From Bacteroidales bacterium (lineage in GTDB: Bacteria > Bacteroidota > Bacteroidia > Bacteroidales > UBA932): a DNA stretch of 41,996 nt. The translations under genes were made by a program, and so were the position numbers. The stretch covers positions 1-41,996 of the forward strand of contig JAFYZZ010000007.1 of assembly GCA_017548445.1 (NCBI GenBank), read 5' to 3'. How positions within the stretch are numbered: position 1 is the stretch's first letter; every line of letters starts with the position of its first letter. Below the pieces are notes generated by a model that made no database searches, was not told the DNA's origin, and saw only the letters and a list, made by a program, of their open reading frames with translations. Below, piece after piece: positions 9,122 through 17,650 of the stretch.

Positions 9122-10933
9122 TCAGTCGAAGAAGCGGCCGTCGCCGTCGGCGTCGATCGTCCGGGCGAGCTTCTCGACGTTGAGGCTGCGGGCCGAGGCA
9201 TCCACGATCTGCTTGTAGATGCCGCCGGCGCGGTACACTTCGTCCGGGTCGCCGCTCTCCTCCACCCGGCCCTTCTGCAGGGCGTAGATGACGTCGCTGT
9301 CGATGATCTGCGAGATGGAGTGCGAGATCATAATGACGGTACGGTCTTTCTTGATGGCGTCGATGCTGGCCTTGATCTGCTCGGTGGCGATGGCGTCCAG
9401 TGAAGCCGTGGGCTCGTCCAGGAAGATGATGGGCGGGTTCTTCAGGAACATACGCGCGATGGCGATGCGCTGCTGCTGCCCGCCGGACAGGTCCGAAGCC
9501 TTGTTCTCGAAGCCCTTGGGCAACGCGACGATCTGGTCGTAGATATAGGCCTTGCGCGCCGCCTCCACGACCTCCTCGAAAGAGGCGTCCGGGCGGCCGT
9601 AGCGGATGTTCTCCTCGATGGAGCCGTCGAAGATGTGGTTCTTCTGCAGCACCAGGCCGATGTTGTCGCGCAGGTATTTCGTATCGTACTCGCGGAGGTC
9701 CACCCCGTCCAGCAGGATGCGGCCCACCTGCGGCTCGTAGAATTTGTCCAGGAGGTTCACGATGGTGCTCTTGCCCGCACCCGAAAGGCCCACCAGCGCC
9801 GTGATCTTGCCCGGCTCGATGATCATATCGATGTCCCAGAGCGCCTGGTTGCCGTTGGGATAGGTGAAGTCCACGCCCTGCAGTTCGAACTTGCCGTGGA
9901 TCTTTTCCGGCTTGTAGCTGCCGGACGGCTCCACCTGGTCGTCGGAGTTCAGGATGCCGAAGAATCCCTCCGCATAGATGAGCGCGTCGTTCACGTCGTC
10001 GAAGATGCGCTGCAGCTGCGTGATGGGCGCGATGACATTGCTGAACAGCATTATGTGGTACATAATCTTGCCGATGGTCATCCCGGGATAACCCTTCAGC
10101 ACCAGGAAGGCCGTCAGGATGATCACCAGCACCGTTCCCACCTGCTTGATAAAAGTCTTCAAGCCATTGTAATAGAAGGCCACGCGCCGGGTCTTCACCT
10201 GGTTGTCGGTCACCTGGTTCTGGATGTCCAGCTGCTTCTGCGCCTCGATCTTCTCGCGGTTGAAGCTCTTGATGACGTTGATGGAATCGATGATGTTCTT
10301 GATGCCCTGGCTCTTGGACTCCAGGTGCGAGCGCATCTCGCGGCGCCAGCCCTTGAGCCGGCGGGCCTGCCGGTAGGTGATCCAGAAATATACCGGCACG
10401 ATGCCCAGGGCCACCAGGCCCACGTACACGTTGGCCGCGAACATCAGGATCAGCGCCAGCAAAGCGCTCGTGAACAGCGGCAGCAGGTCAATGAAGAAGT
10501 TCTGCACCGTGCGCGAGAGACTGCTGACGCCCTGGTCGATACGGGCCTGAAGCTTGCCCGTCGCGTTCTCGTCCGTGTTGAAATAGGCCATCCGGAAGGT
10601 CAGCACCTTCTCGATGACGCTCTGCGAGAGGTCGCGCGACACGAAGATGCGCATCCGCTCGCCGTAGAAGTTCTGCGCGAAAGTGATCAGCACCGACAGG
10701 AGTTCCTTGCCCAGCAGCACGATGCTGATGATGGTCAGGATGCGGGCGGCCTGCCCCCAGGTGAAGTCCGTGCCGATCAGCGCGTTGATCGCGTCCACGG
10801 TGCGGTCCAGCACGATGGCGTTCACCTGCGCCATCAGGGATCCGATGAGGGTCAGCACCAGGGTGATGACCACCAGCCAGCGGTACGGACGCACGAAAGG
10901 ACGGATGTTCTTGAAAAGATTGATCAGGTTCAT
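9122..10933 (-). CDS. ABC exporter, fused permease and ATPase (MsbA/LmrA-like)
   Basis: A 603-residue half-transporter. The first ~320 residues form a six-helix ABC type-I exporter domain (helices near residues 20-40, 60-90, 145-185, 260-305). The nucleotide-binding domain follows with Walker A GLSGAGKST, Q-loop LVLQKN, signature LSGGQQQR, Walker B IIFLDEPTASLD and the H-loop His in MISHS. It would homodimerise in the inner membrane and export a lipid, polysaccharide precursor or drug. The substrate cannot be read from sequence. It lies 24 bases downstream of the MBOAT gene, but a good -7 element in that gap suggests it can be transcribed alone. Confidence 0.93.
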   Translation of the reverse strand: MNLINLFKNIRPFVRPYRWLVVITLVLTLIGSLMAQVNAIVLDRTVDAINALIGTDFTWGQAARILTIISIVLLGKELLSVLITFAQNFYGERMRIFVSRDLSQSVIEKVLTFRMAYFNTDENATGKLQARIDQGVSSLSRTVQNFFIDLLPLFTSALLALILMFAANVYVGLVALGIVPVYFWITYRQARRLKGWRREMRSHLESKSQGIKNIIDSINVIKSFNREKIEAQKQLDIQNQVTDNQVKTRRVAFYYNGLKTFIKQVGTVLVIILTAFLVLKGYPGMTIGKIMYHIMLFSNVIAPITQLQRIFDDVNDALIYAEGFFGILNSDDQVEPSGSYKPEKIHGKFELQGVDFTYPNGNQALWDIDMIIEPGKITALVGLSGAGKSTIVNLLDKFYEPQVGRILLDGVDLREYDTKYLRDNIGLVLQKNHIFDGSIEENIRYGRPDASFEEVVEAARKAYIYDQIVALPKGFENKASDLSGGQQQRIAIARMFLKNPPIIFLDEPTASLDAIATEQIKASIDAIKKDRTVIMISHSISQIIDSDVIYALQKGRVEESGDPDEVYRAGGIYKQIVDASARSLNVEKLARTIDADGDGRFFD

Positions 10934-10940
10934 ACTTGGA

Positions 10941-10948
10941 CAAAAGTA
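10941..10948 (-). promoter_or_regulatory. Candidate -7 element for the ABC exporter
   Basis: TACTTTTG on the minus strand lies seven bases before the ATG at 10933. No clear TTG is found at 19-21 bases upstream. If used, the leader would be nearly absent. Confidence 0.45.
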
Positions 10949-10957
10949 CGAAAAAAA

Positions 10958-12820
10958 TCAGAACTGGAAATAGATGAACGCCTGTAGATCGGCGGTAATG
11001 AACTGATAGACAACAAAGACCACCGCCACCACAACCAGCGCCATCACAGGCAGCGGAAGCAGGGCGAAGTTGATGCGGTACCAGCGCTTCCAGCGCACCG
11101 GCAGCCAGTGGATGACCATACCTGCGATGACCAATGCGAATACCTTCCAATACTCCGCGCAGATTTGCGGGACCAGCGCCCAGTTCCAGCCGGAACCGAT
11201 CTGGTTCACCATCCGGCGGGCCGTCTGCCAGGCCACCTCGTTGGCCGTGGCCGGGTCCAGGTTGCTGCCGCTGCGGAAGAACAGGCGCGTGAAGGTGATG
11301 AACGTGAAGGTCTGCGCCACGCCCCAGAAATAGCCCAGGCGCTTGCAGCCGCGGCCGCCGCAGCAGTGGTAGATGAAACGCACCAGCGTACCCGCCCAGA
11401 CGAAGAGCGACCAGGTGAATAGCAGGTTCCAGACCGGCGCCTCAGACAGGAAATGCGCCAGGCCCAGGCCGGCGGCGCCCGCCGTCACCAGGCCGAAGCG
11501 CCAGCCCCACTTCATCTCCTTCCAGAACTGGTACACCACCAGGCCGATGCCGTTCAGGCCGCCCCATATGATGAAGTTCCACGAAGCGCCGTGCCACAGG
11601 CCGCCCAGCAGCATCGTGATGAAGCGGTTAATGTTGGCGAGGATCTTCTTGCGCCGTTCCGGCTTGAAATACGCCACGACGCCCAGCGTGGCTGCCAGCA
11701 GCACGAAGAACGCCGAGACGATCCAGGTGCCGGACAGGATGGCCGCGATGACGGCGAAGAGCACGATCCAGAAATAGGTGCCGAACGTGGCGTTTCGGTT
11801 GCCGCCCAGCGGGATGTACAGGTAGTTCTTCAGCCAGTTGCTCAGCGACATATGCCACCTGCGCCAAAAGTCCTGCGGGTTGGAGGCCTTGTAGGGCGAG
11901 TTGAAGTTCTGCGGCAGGTAGAAGCCCATCAGCATCGCCACGCCGATGGCGATGTCGGTGTAGCCGGAGAAGTCGGCGTACACCTGCAGCGAATAGCCGA
12001 ACAGCGCCGCCAGGTTCTCGAAGCCCGTGAACAGCAGCGGGTTCTCGAACACCCGGTCGATGAAGTTCACGGCGATGTAGTCGCTCAGGATCAGTTTCTT
12101 GGCCAGTCCGTTCAGGATCCAGAACACGGCGATGCCGAACTGCTTCCGCCCCAGGAAGAAGGGCTTGTAAAGCTGCGGCACGAACTCGCTCGCCCGCACG
12201 ATGGGCCCGGCCACCAGCTGCGGGAAGAAGCTCACGTAGAAGCCGAAGTCGAGGATATTGTCCACCGGCTTCACCTTTCCCCGGTACACGTCCACGGTAT
12301 AGCTGATGACCTGGAACGTGAAGAACGAGATGCCCACCGGCAGCACGATGCTGTCCACGCGGAAGCGCTCCGCCCCGGTCAGGGCGTTGCCCAGGATGCC
12401 GAACACGTTCACCACCTTGAGCTCCAGCCCCGTCAGCGAATGCACGAAGTCCGCGAAGAAATAGGCATACTTGAAATAGCACAGGATCAGCAGGTCGATG
12501 CACACGCTCAGCACCAGCCAGGCCTTCTTGCGGCCGGCGTGTGCCGACGAGGCGGCGATCCGCCGGGCGATCAGGAAGTCGGAGCAGGTCACGAACAGCA
12601 GGATCAGCACCGACAGCCCGCTGGTCTTGTAATAGAAGAACAGGCTGACGAAGAAGAGGTAGGCGTTGCGCAGCAGGCGGCGGTTGCCGATCAGCGCGAA
12701 AAAGGCGTACACCAGGGCGAAGAACGCCCAGAAATAGAACTGGGTGAACAGCAGCGGCGAGTTCGGGTCGAAGCCGAACAGGCGATGCACGAAGGCCCCT
12801 ATGCCGCCCAGATCCGCCAT
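10958..12820 (-). CDS. MBOAT family membrane O-acyltransferase (AlgI-like)
   Basis: A 620-residue polytopic inner-membrane protein. The AlgI/MBOAT signatures are clear: WRRWHMSLSNWL around residues 319-330, YIPLGGNRN at 335-343, and LLGGLWHGASWNF with the invariant catalytic His at residue 410. Such proteins move an acyl (usually acetyl) group across the membrane for attachment to an exported glycan. It is longer than a typical AlgI (~500 residues). About 50 residues with two hydrophobic segments sit between GGNR and LLGGLWHG, where the two motifs are normally separated by only ~20 residues. The two preceding genes encode SGNH-fold proteins, the usual partners that complete acetyl transfer in the periplasm. 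The start is four bases after the previous stop. Confidence 0.92.
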   Translation of the reverse strand: MADLGGIGAFVHRLFGFDPNSPLLFTQFYFWAFFALVYAFFALIGNRRLLRNAYLFFVSLFFYYKTSGLSVLILLFVTCSDFLIARRIAASSAHAGRKKAWLVLSVCIDLLILCYFKYAYFFADFVHSLTGLELKVVNVFGILGNALTGAERFRVDSIVLPVGISFFTFQVISYTVDVYRGKVKPVDNILDFGFYVSFFPQLVAGPIVRASEFVPQLYKPFFLGRKQFGIAVFWILNGLAKKLILSDYIAVNFIDRVFENPLLFTGFENLAALFGYSLQVYADFSGYTDIAIGVAMLMGFYLPQNFNSPYKASNPQDFWRRWHMSLSNWLKNYLYIPLGGNRNATFGTYFWIVLFAVIAAILSGTWIVSAFFVLLAATLGVVAYFKPERRKKILANINRFITMLLGGLWHGASWNFIIWGGLNGIGLVVYQFWKEMKWGWRFGLVTAGAAGLGLAHFLSEAPVWNLLFTWSLFVWAGTLVRFIYHCCGGRGCKRLGYFWGVAQTFTFITFTRLFFRSGSNLDPATANEVAWQTARRMVNQIGSGWNWALVPQICAEYWKVFALVIAGMVIHWLPVRWKRWYRINFALLPLPVMALVVVAVVFVVYQFITADLQAFIYFQF

Positions 12821-12824
12821 TCTG

Positions 12825-14036
12825 CTACTCTTCCCGGCCCTCCTTGTCCGCCATCAGCGCCTGCACGAACAAGTCGCCGAGCAGTTCGTATCCTTCATCC
12901 GTGAAATGCAGGCGGTCGGTCTTCGCCAGGCCGGCGTCCCGCCATTTCTCGATGGAATGCGCTCCGCCCATAATGCCGTACAGGTCCCACACGGCGCCGC
13001 CGTACTCCTCCGCCAGCTCGGTCATCGCCTTGCGCACCGCCACGGCGTTGGTGTTGTAGGTCATCCCGCGCTTGACGTAGCGGTAGCTGTCGTTGTTGGT
13101 GATGAAAATGAAGGCGCAGTCCGGGCTGACCCGGCGCACCATCTCCAGCAGGCGGCGGTAGTTCCCTTTGAATTTCTCCGGCTTGAAGTCCTTGGACGTG
13201 GTGGCGGAGTCGTTGATGCCCACCGCCAGGATCGCCAGGTCCGGCCGCACCAGCCGGAGGTCGCGCTCGAAGTCCTCGCACTTGTCCAGCCAGGAAGGCA
13301 GGGCCGCGCCGTTCACCCCGGAAGCGAAATAGTTCACCCCCGGCCGCCAGCTCAGGGGCTCCAGCCCGTTCAGCACGAATTCCTCACCTGCGGGGATGTG
13401 GAACTGCACCATCACCGTGTCGGTAGGCGCAGGCAGGTCGAAGACGTAACTCGCCGTCAGCGAATCGAATTCGAAACGCAGGGTGTCCGCCAGGCAGAGG
13501 ATGTAGGGCCAGGCACGCTCAGAGGAACCGTAGCCCAGCACGCGCAGGCTCTGGCAGACCCAGAGGCTGTCGCCGTCGGGATTCAGGCGGAAGGCCACCG
13601 AGGCGTCGGGACTGGAGGTCCGGGCGCCGTAGCCGGTGATGCCGTAGCGCGGACGCCGCAGGTTGGTCGTCTTCGTAAGGATGGGCGCCTCCCACTCCCC
13701 CGTCGTGGTGATGCGGTAGCTCTTGTCGTAGTTGGTGCCCGCCAGTTTGAGCGGGAAGAGGAAACCGCGGTCGCCGCGCAGGGTCAGCGAGTCCAGCAGG
13801 TTCATAATGCGGTTGGGGAAGAAGGCCGCCTGAACGTGCGAACCACCTATGTGCCAGACGTTTACGTTCCCTTGCCCCGTGGCCGTCAGGCTGTCCAGCT
13901 TGGCGTAGAAGCCGTCCTGCGCCGCCCGGGAGCCCGGGAAGGTCAGCACCGACTTGTCGGCGTGCACGCAGGAGGGCAGCTCCTGCGCCGCCGTCCCGAC
14001 GGAGAGGAACAAAGCAATCAGAAACCTACCTTTCAT
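12825..14036 (-). CDS. SGNH/GDSL-fold protein, exported; probable O-acetyltransferase partner
   Basis: A 403-residue protein with a signal peptide ([17 protein letters not shown], cleavage near residue 17). Motifs of the SGNH hydrolase fold: block I HIGGSHVQA (nucleophile S66, with Gly in place of the usual Asp of GDS), block III VGINDS near residue 273, and block V DRLHFTDEGY near residue 378, which supplies the Asp-His pair. It overlaps the upstream SGNH gene by 11 bases and is followed after four bases by the MBOAT gene. The likely role is periplasmic transfer or trimming of acetyl groups on a surface glycan. An esterase role is the alternative. Confidence 0.85.
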   Translation of the reverse strand: MKGRFLIALFLSVGTAAQELPSCVHADKSVLTFPGSRAAQDGFYAKLDSLTATGQGNVNVWHIGGSHVQAAFFPNRIMNLLDSLTLRGDRGFLFPLKLAGTNYDKSYRITTTGEWEAPILTKTTNLRRPRYGITGYGARTSSPDASVAFRLNPDGDSLWVCQSLRVLGYGSSERAWPYILCLADTLRFEFDSLTASYVFDLPAPTDTVMVQFHIPAGEEFVLNGLEPLSWRPGVNYFASGVNGAALPSWLDKCEDFERDLRLVRPDLAILAVGINDSATTSKDFKPEKFKGNYRRLLEMVRRVSPDCAFIFITNNDSYRYVKRGMTYNTNAVAVRKAMTELAEEYGGAVWDLYGIMGGAHSIEKWRDAGLAKTDRLHFTDEGYELLGDLFVQALMADKEGREE

Positions 14037-15384
14037 TTTCCTTTCGCCAACGGTAATAGTCGTAATACAGGAACAGGGCGTCGCAGAACATCGTACCCAC
14101 CTTGCCGGAACCCGCCAGGGTGAAGTGCACGTAGTCCGAGCCGGCCAGCGCCGGCCGGGCGGCCACCCACTCGTTCATCGAACCCTCGCCGCCCATCGCG
14201 GCGAAGATGTCCCAGTAGGCCGCGCCGCACTGCGTGGCCGATGCCTTAAGGGAATCCACGAAGGCCGGCAGCATCGGATAGGTGCGACGCTTGCCGCCCA
14301 CCACGGTGGACATATCCGACGGCCCCACGAAAACGATCTTCGCCTCCGGGGCCAGCCCGTACAGATGACGGATCTGGTTGCGGATCGACTCGAGGTAGTT
14401 CGCGATGGCCTTGTCGGTCTTGAGGTAAGGCACGCTGTTTCCGCCGTACTGCAGCAGGATCAGGCGGACGTTCTCGCTTTGATAGAACTCGCGCAGCTGG
14501 GCGCTATCCATCGCCGTGAAGAAGCCGCCGGAAGCGCCGCGCATCGGCACGTTGTCCACCCGGACGCCCGTGCGGGAGTCCAGCAGCACGCCGTACAGGT
14601 CGGCGGAGCCGGCCACGGTGATCGAGGCGCGCGCCGAGCTGTCCGGAAGGTCGAAGTGCACCAGGACGACGGGGTCGCCCGGCTCCACGGTCCGCTTGTC
14701 GCCGCGGCTGCTCACATGCAGCGTGCTCCGGAGGTTGCCCGCCACCAGGGTCGCCCCGTCGAAGACGCTCTGACCCTTTTCCTTGTTGCGGATGGGATAA
14801 TAGGACAGGGTGGTTACCGTGTCCAGCCGGGTGAAGTCCGCATAAGGACCGTACTTGCGGATGCCCGCCCGGTACGAGGCGTCGCCGTAGATGAAGAAAC
14901 GCCGCAGCCCGGCGGAACTGCCTCCGCCCACCCGGGGCGTGGCATACGTGCGGGCCGGCATCATCCCGGGTCCGCTGCCCCCGAAGCGCTCCTGGAGCCG
15001 TTCGCGGATGGTTCCGGTGATGCGGTCCTCCTCGATCTGGGAGTCGCCGTAGTGGACGACGCGCACCGGCTCCTCCCCCGCCCGCTCGAATGCTTCGAAC
15101 AGGGAATCGAAGAAACGGACGTCATCCCCGGGCAGGGAGAAACGCGCGGGGTCCTCCTTGAAAAACGCCTGGTACTGGTCCCGCTCGGCGGAGAGCACCG
15201 CCTGCCGCCGCTGTTCGATGAGTTCCTCCGGCGAAGGGCCCTTCTCCGTGTCGGAAGCCGACAGGACCTCGCCCAGTTTCGGAAAGCGGAGTCCCAGGAG
15301 GCCATCCTCCGGAAAAACGGCGCACAAGGCCGCCAGGACGGCGATCACGCCAAACAGGAACAGGACGATCTGATATCTTTTCAT
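14026..15384 (-). CDS. SGNH/GDSL-fold protein, membrane-anchored
   Basis: The chosen start, ATG at 15384-15382, forms an ATGA overlap with the uvrB stop, giving 452 residues; a longer reading begins upstream but would overlap uvrB by more than 40 bases. An uncleaved signal anchor occupies residues 4-22. Block I is [10 protein letters not shown] with nucleophile S115, block III is YGGNSVPY, and block V is DYVHFT near the C-terminus. Together with its downstream SGNH paralogue and the MBOAT gene it makes a three-gene module resembling alginate or peptidoglycan O-acetylation loci (AlgI with AlgJ/AlgX; PatA with PatB). This gene holds the only CATG tetranucleotide I found in the window (14715-14718). 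Confidence 0.85.
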   Translation of the reverse strand: MKRYQIVLFLFGVIAVLAALCAVFPEDGLLGLRFPKLGEVLSASDTEKGPSPEELIEQRRQAVLSAERDQYQAFFKEDPARFSLPGDDVRFFDSLFEAFERAGEEPVRVVHYGDSQIEEDRITGTIRERLQERFGGSGPGMMPARTYATPRVGGGSSAGLRRFFIYGDASYRAGIRKYGPYADFTRLDTVTTLSYYPIRNKEKGQSVFDGATLVAGNLRSTLHVSSRGDKRTVEPGDPVVLVHFDLPDSSARASITVAGSADLYGVLLDSRTGVRVDNVPMRGASGGFFTAMDSAQLREFYQSENVRLILLQYGGNSVPYLKTDKAIANYLESIRNQIRHLYGLAPEAKIVFVGPSDMSTVVGGKRRTYPMLPAFVDSLKASATQCGAAYWDIFAAMGGEGSMNEWVAARPALAGSDYVHFTLAGSGKVGTMFCDALFLYYDYYRWRKENER

Positions 15385-17561
15385 TTCTCTTTCCAGACTT
15401 TGAGGTATTCCTGCAACGCCCACATCTCGTCGCGGTAGTGCGCCGCCTGCGCGAAGTCCAGCTCGGCCGCGGACTTCTTCATCCGGCGGCGGTCCTCCTC
15501 CACCATCTTCTCGATCTGCTCGCGCGACATCGAGCGGATGACCGGATCCTGCAGCACGGCGGCCAGGTCGGCGGCCACGAAACCGTCGCGGTAGGCGTCA
15601 CCCGCCTGCCGCTTGGAATCGTGCCCGAAACCGACGGACACCGAGCCCCGTCCCAGGTCGGAGGGGTTCGGGATGTAGGTCGGGTCGTCGTAGGAGTTGG
15701 GAGCGCTCACGCGGCCGGTCGTGCCGTTCGCAAGACCGCGGGAAAGCGGCTTCCCGTCCCGGCCGGTCAGTTCGCCCGCCAGGGCGTTCTGCTTCACCTC
15801 GATCTGTTTCGGGGTGATATGGTGCAGCTTGTTGTATTCCATCTGCTTCTTGCGGCGACGGTCGGTCTCGCGGATGGTCTGTTCCATCGACGGGGTGATG
15901 CTGTCGGCATACATAATCACGAGGCCGTTGACGTTGCGCGCCGCGCGGCCCGCCGTCTGCGTCAGGGCGCGCGCGGTGCGCAGGAAACCCTCCTTGTCGG
16001 CGTCCAGGATGGCCACCAGCGACACGGTAGGAATGTCCAGCCCTTCGCGCAGCAGATTCACGCCCACCAGCACGTCGAAGAGGCCGTTCTTGAAGTCTTC
16101 GATGATCTCCACCCGCTCCGTGGTGTCCACGTCGGAGTGGATATAACGCACGCGGACGCCGATGCGCCGCAGGTACTCGTCCAGTTCTTCCGCCATCCGC
16201 TTGGTGAGCGTGGTCACGAGCGTGCGCTCGTCCACCTCGGCCCGCTTGCGGATCTCCTCCACTAGGTCGTCCACCTGGTTCTTCGTGGGTCGCACCTGCA
16301 CGGGCGGGTCCAGCAGGCCCGTGGGCCGGACCACCTGCTCCACCACCAGGCCCCCGGACTTCTCCAGTTCGTAGTCGGCCGGCGTGGCGCTCACATACAC
16401 TTTCTGACCCGTCAGGGCTTCGAATTCCTCGAACTTGAGGGGACGGTTGTCGGCCGCCGCGGGCAGGCGGAAGCCGTATTCGATGAGCACGCTCTTGCGG
16501 CTGTGGTCGCCGCCGTACATCGCGTGCACCTGCGGCAGCGTCACGTGGCTCTCGTCGATGAAGGTGATGAAATCCTTCGGGAAATAGTCCAGCAGGCAGA
16601 AGGGGCGCTGTCCCTGCTTGCGGCCGTCGAAGTAGCGGGAATAGTTCTCGATGCCCGGGCAGTAGCCCATCTCCTTGATCATCTCCAGGTCATATTCCAC
16701 GCGCTGTTTCAGGCGCTTGGCCTCGAGTCCCTTGTCCACGCTCTCGAAGTAATCCATCTGCGCCTTCAGGTCGTCCTGGATGTGGGACACGGCGATGGCG
16801 GCCCGCTCCTTCGTGGTCACGAAGTTGCCGGCCGGGTAGATGTTGATCTGCTCGATGTCCTCGCGTTTCGCTCCCGTCACGGGGTCGATCAGGCTCAGGG
16901 AGTCGATCTCGTCGCCGAAGAACTCGATGCGCACGGCGTCGTCCGAGCCGCCCAGGTACACGTCCACCGTGTCGCCCCGGACGCGGAAGGTACCACGCTT
17001 GAACTCCACCTCCGTGCGGTTGTACAGGGCGTCCACCAGGCGGTAGAGCAGCCCGGTGAGGCTGCGGGTCTCCCCCCGCCTGACCGGCACGGTCTGGGCG
17101 TGGAAGTCGTCCGGGTTGCCGATGCCGTACAGGCAGGACACGCTGGACACCACGATCACGTCGCGCCGGCCGCTCAGCAGGGCGCTGGCGGCGCTCAGGC
17201 GCAGCTTCTCGATCTGGTCGTTGATGCTCAGGTCTTTCTCGATGTAGGTGTCGGTGGTGGGGATGTAGGCCTCCGGCTGGTAGTAGTCGTAATAGGAGAC
17301 GAAGTACTCCACCGCGTTGTGCGGGAAGAAGGACTTGAATTCGCCGTACAGCTGGGCCGCGAGGGTCTTGTTGTGGCTCAGGATCAGCGCCGGACGCTGC
17401 AGGCGCTCGATCACCCCCGCCATCGTGAAGGTCTTGCCCGAACCCGTCACGCCCAGCAGCGTGATGTCGCCCACCCCCGCGTCCAGCGAGGCGCAGAGCT
17501 GTTCGATGGCCTCCGGCTGGTCGCCGGCGGGCTTGTATTCGGACTCGAGCTGAAATTTCAT
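15381..17561 (-). CDS. uvrB: UvrABC excision nuclease subunit B
   Basis: A 726-residue protein. It has Walker A GVTGSGKT near residue 40, the beta-hairpin region [12 protein letters not shown], helicase motifs FIDESH and SATPADYE, the C-terminal helicase domain ([20 protein letters not shown]) and a final UVR motif (residues about 680-720) that contacts UvrC. UvrB verifies DNA damage in nucleotide excision repair. It is roughly 50 residues longer than typical UvrB; the excess lies in a Gly/Ser-rich linker (about residues 595-665) between the helicase core and the UVR motif. It leads a minus-strand operon with the SGNH-SGNH-MBOAT genes through a 4-bp ATGA overlap. The TTG-N20-TATCTTTG promoter is nine bases upstream. 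Confidence 0.97.
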   Translation of the reverse strand: MKFQLESEYKPAGDQPEAIEQLCASLDAGVGDITLLGVTGSGKTFTMAGVIERLQRPALILSHNKTLAAQLYGEFKSFFPHNAVEYFVSYYDYYQPEAYIPTTDTYIEKDLSINDQIEKLRLSAASALLSGRRDVIVVSSVSCLYGIGNPDDFHAQTVPVRRGETRSLTGLLYRLVDALYNRTEVEFKRGTFRVRGDTVDVYLGGSDDAVRIEFFGDEIDSLSLIDPVTGAKREDIEQINIYPAGNFVTTKERAAIAVSHIQDDLKAQMDYFESVDKGLEAKRLKQRVEYDLEMIKEMGYCPGIENYSRYFDGRKQGQRPFCLLDYFPKDFITFIDESHVTLPQVHAMYGGDHSRKSVLIEYGFRLPAAADNRPLKFEEFEALTGQKVYVSATPADYELEKSGGLVVEQVVRPTGLLDPPVQVRPTKNQVDDLVEEIRKRAEVDERTLVTTLTKRMAEELDEYLRRIGVRVRYIHSDVDTTERVEIIEDFKNGLFDVLVGVNLLREGLDIPTVSLVAILDADKEGFLRTARALTQTAGRAARNVNGLVIMYADSITPSMEQTIRETDRRRKKQMEYNKLHHITPKQIEVKQNALAGELTGRDGKPLSRGLANGTTGRVSAPNSYDDPTYIPNPSDLGRGSVSVGFGHDSKRQAGDAYRDGFVAADLAAVLQDPVIRSMSREQIEKMVEEDRRRMKKSAAELDFAQAAHYRDEMWALQEYLKVWKEK

Positions 17562-17569
17562 AAATCTTA

Positions 17570-17600
17570 CAAAGATAACGATTCCCCGCTATCTTTGCAA
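17570..17600 (-). promoter_or_regulatory. uvrB operon promoter
   Basis: On the minus strand TTG (17600-17598), a 20-base spacer and TATCTTTG (17577-17570) match the consensus. The ATG at 17561 lies eight bases after the -7 element, so the leader is very short. The element overlaps a divergent candidate promoter. Confidence 0.8.
17590..17597 (+). promoter_or_regulatory. Candidate divergent promoter for the RelA/SpoT-family gene
   Basis: TATCTTTG on the plus strand, with TTA (17567-17569) at a 20-base spacer in place of TTG. It is the mirror image of the uvrB -7 element, and the two promoters occupy the same 31 bases. Confidence 0.5.
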
Positions 17601-17637
17601 CGTCACCCCGGTCGTGCACATCCTCCCATTTTTTTAT

Positions 17638-17645
17638 TATATTTG
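17638..17645 (+). promoter_or_regulatory. Second -7 candidate adjoining the RelA/SpoT-family start
   Basis: TATATTTG ends six bases before the ATG at 17651, which would place the transcription start at or beside the A of the start codon. No TTG is present at 19-21 bases upstream. Confidence 0.4.
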
Positions 17646-17650
17646 TCCTG

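Noticed and set aside
15590..15780. Long linker of UvrB as another palindromic insertion
   Set aside because: The coding DNA there shows no convincing nested inverted repeats; it looks like ordinary Gly/Ser-rich linker growth.
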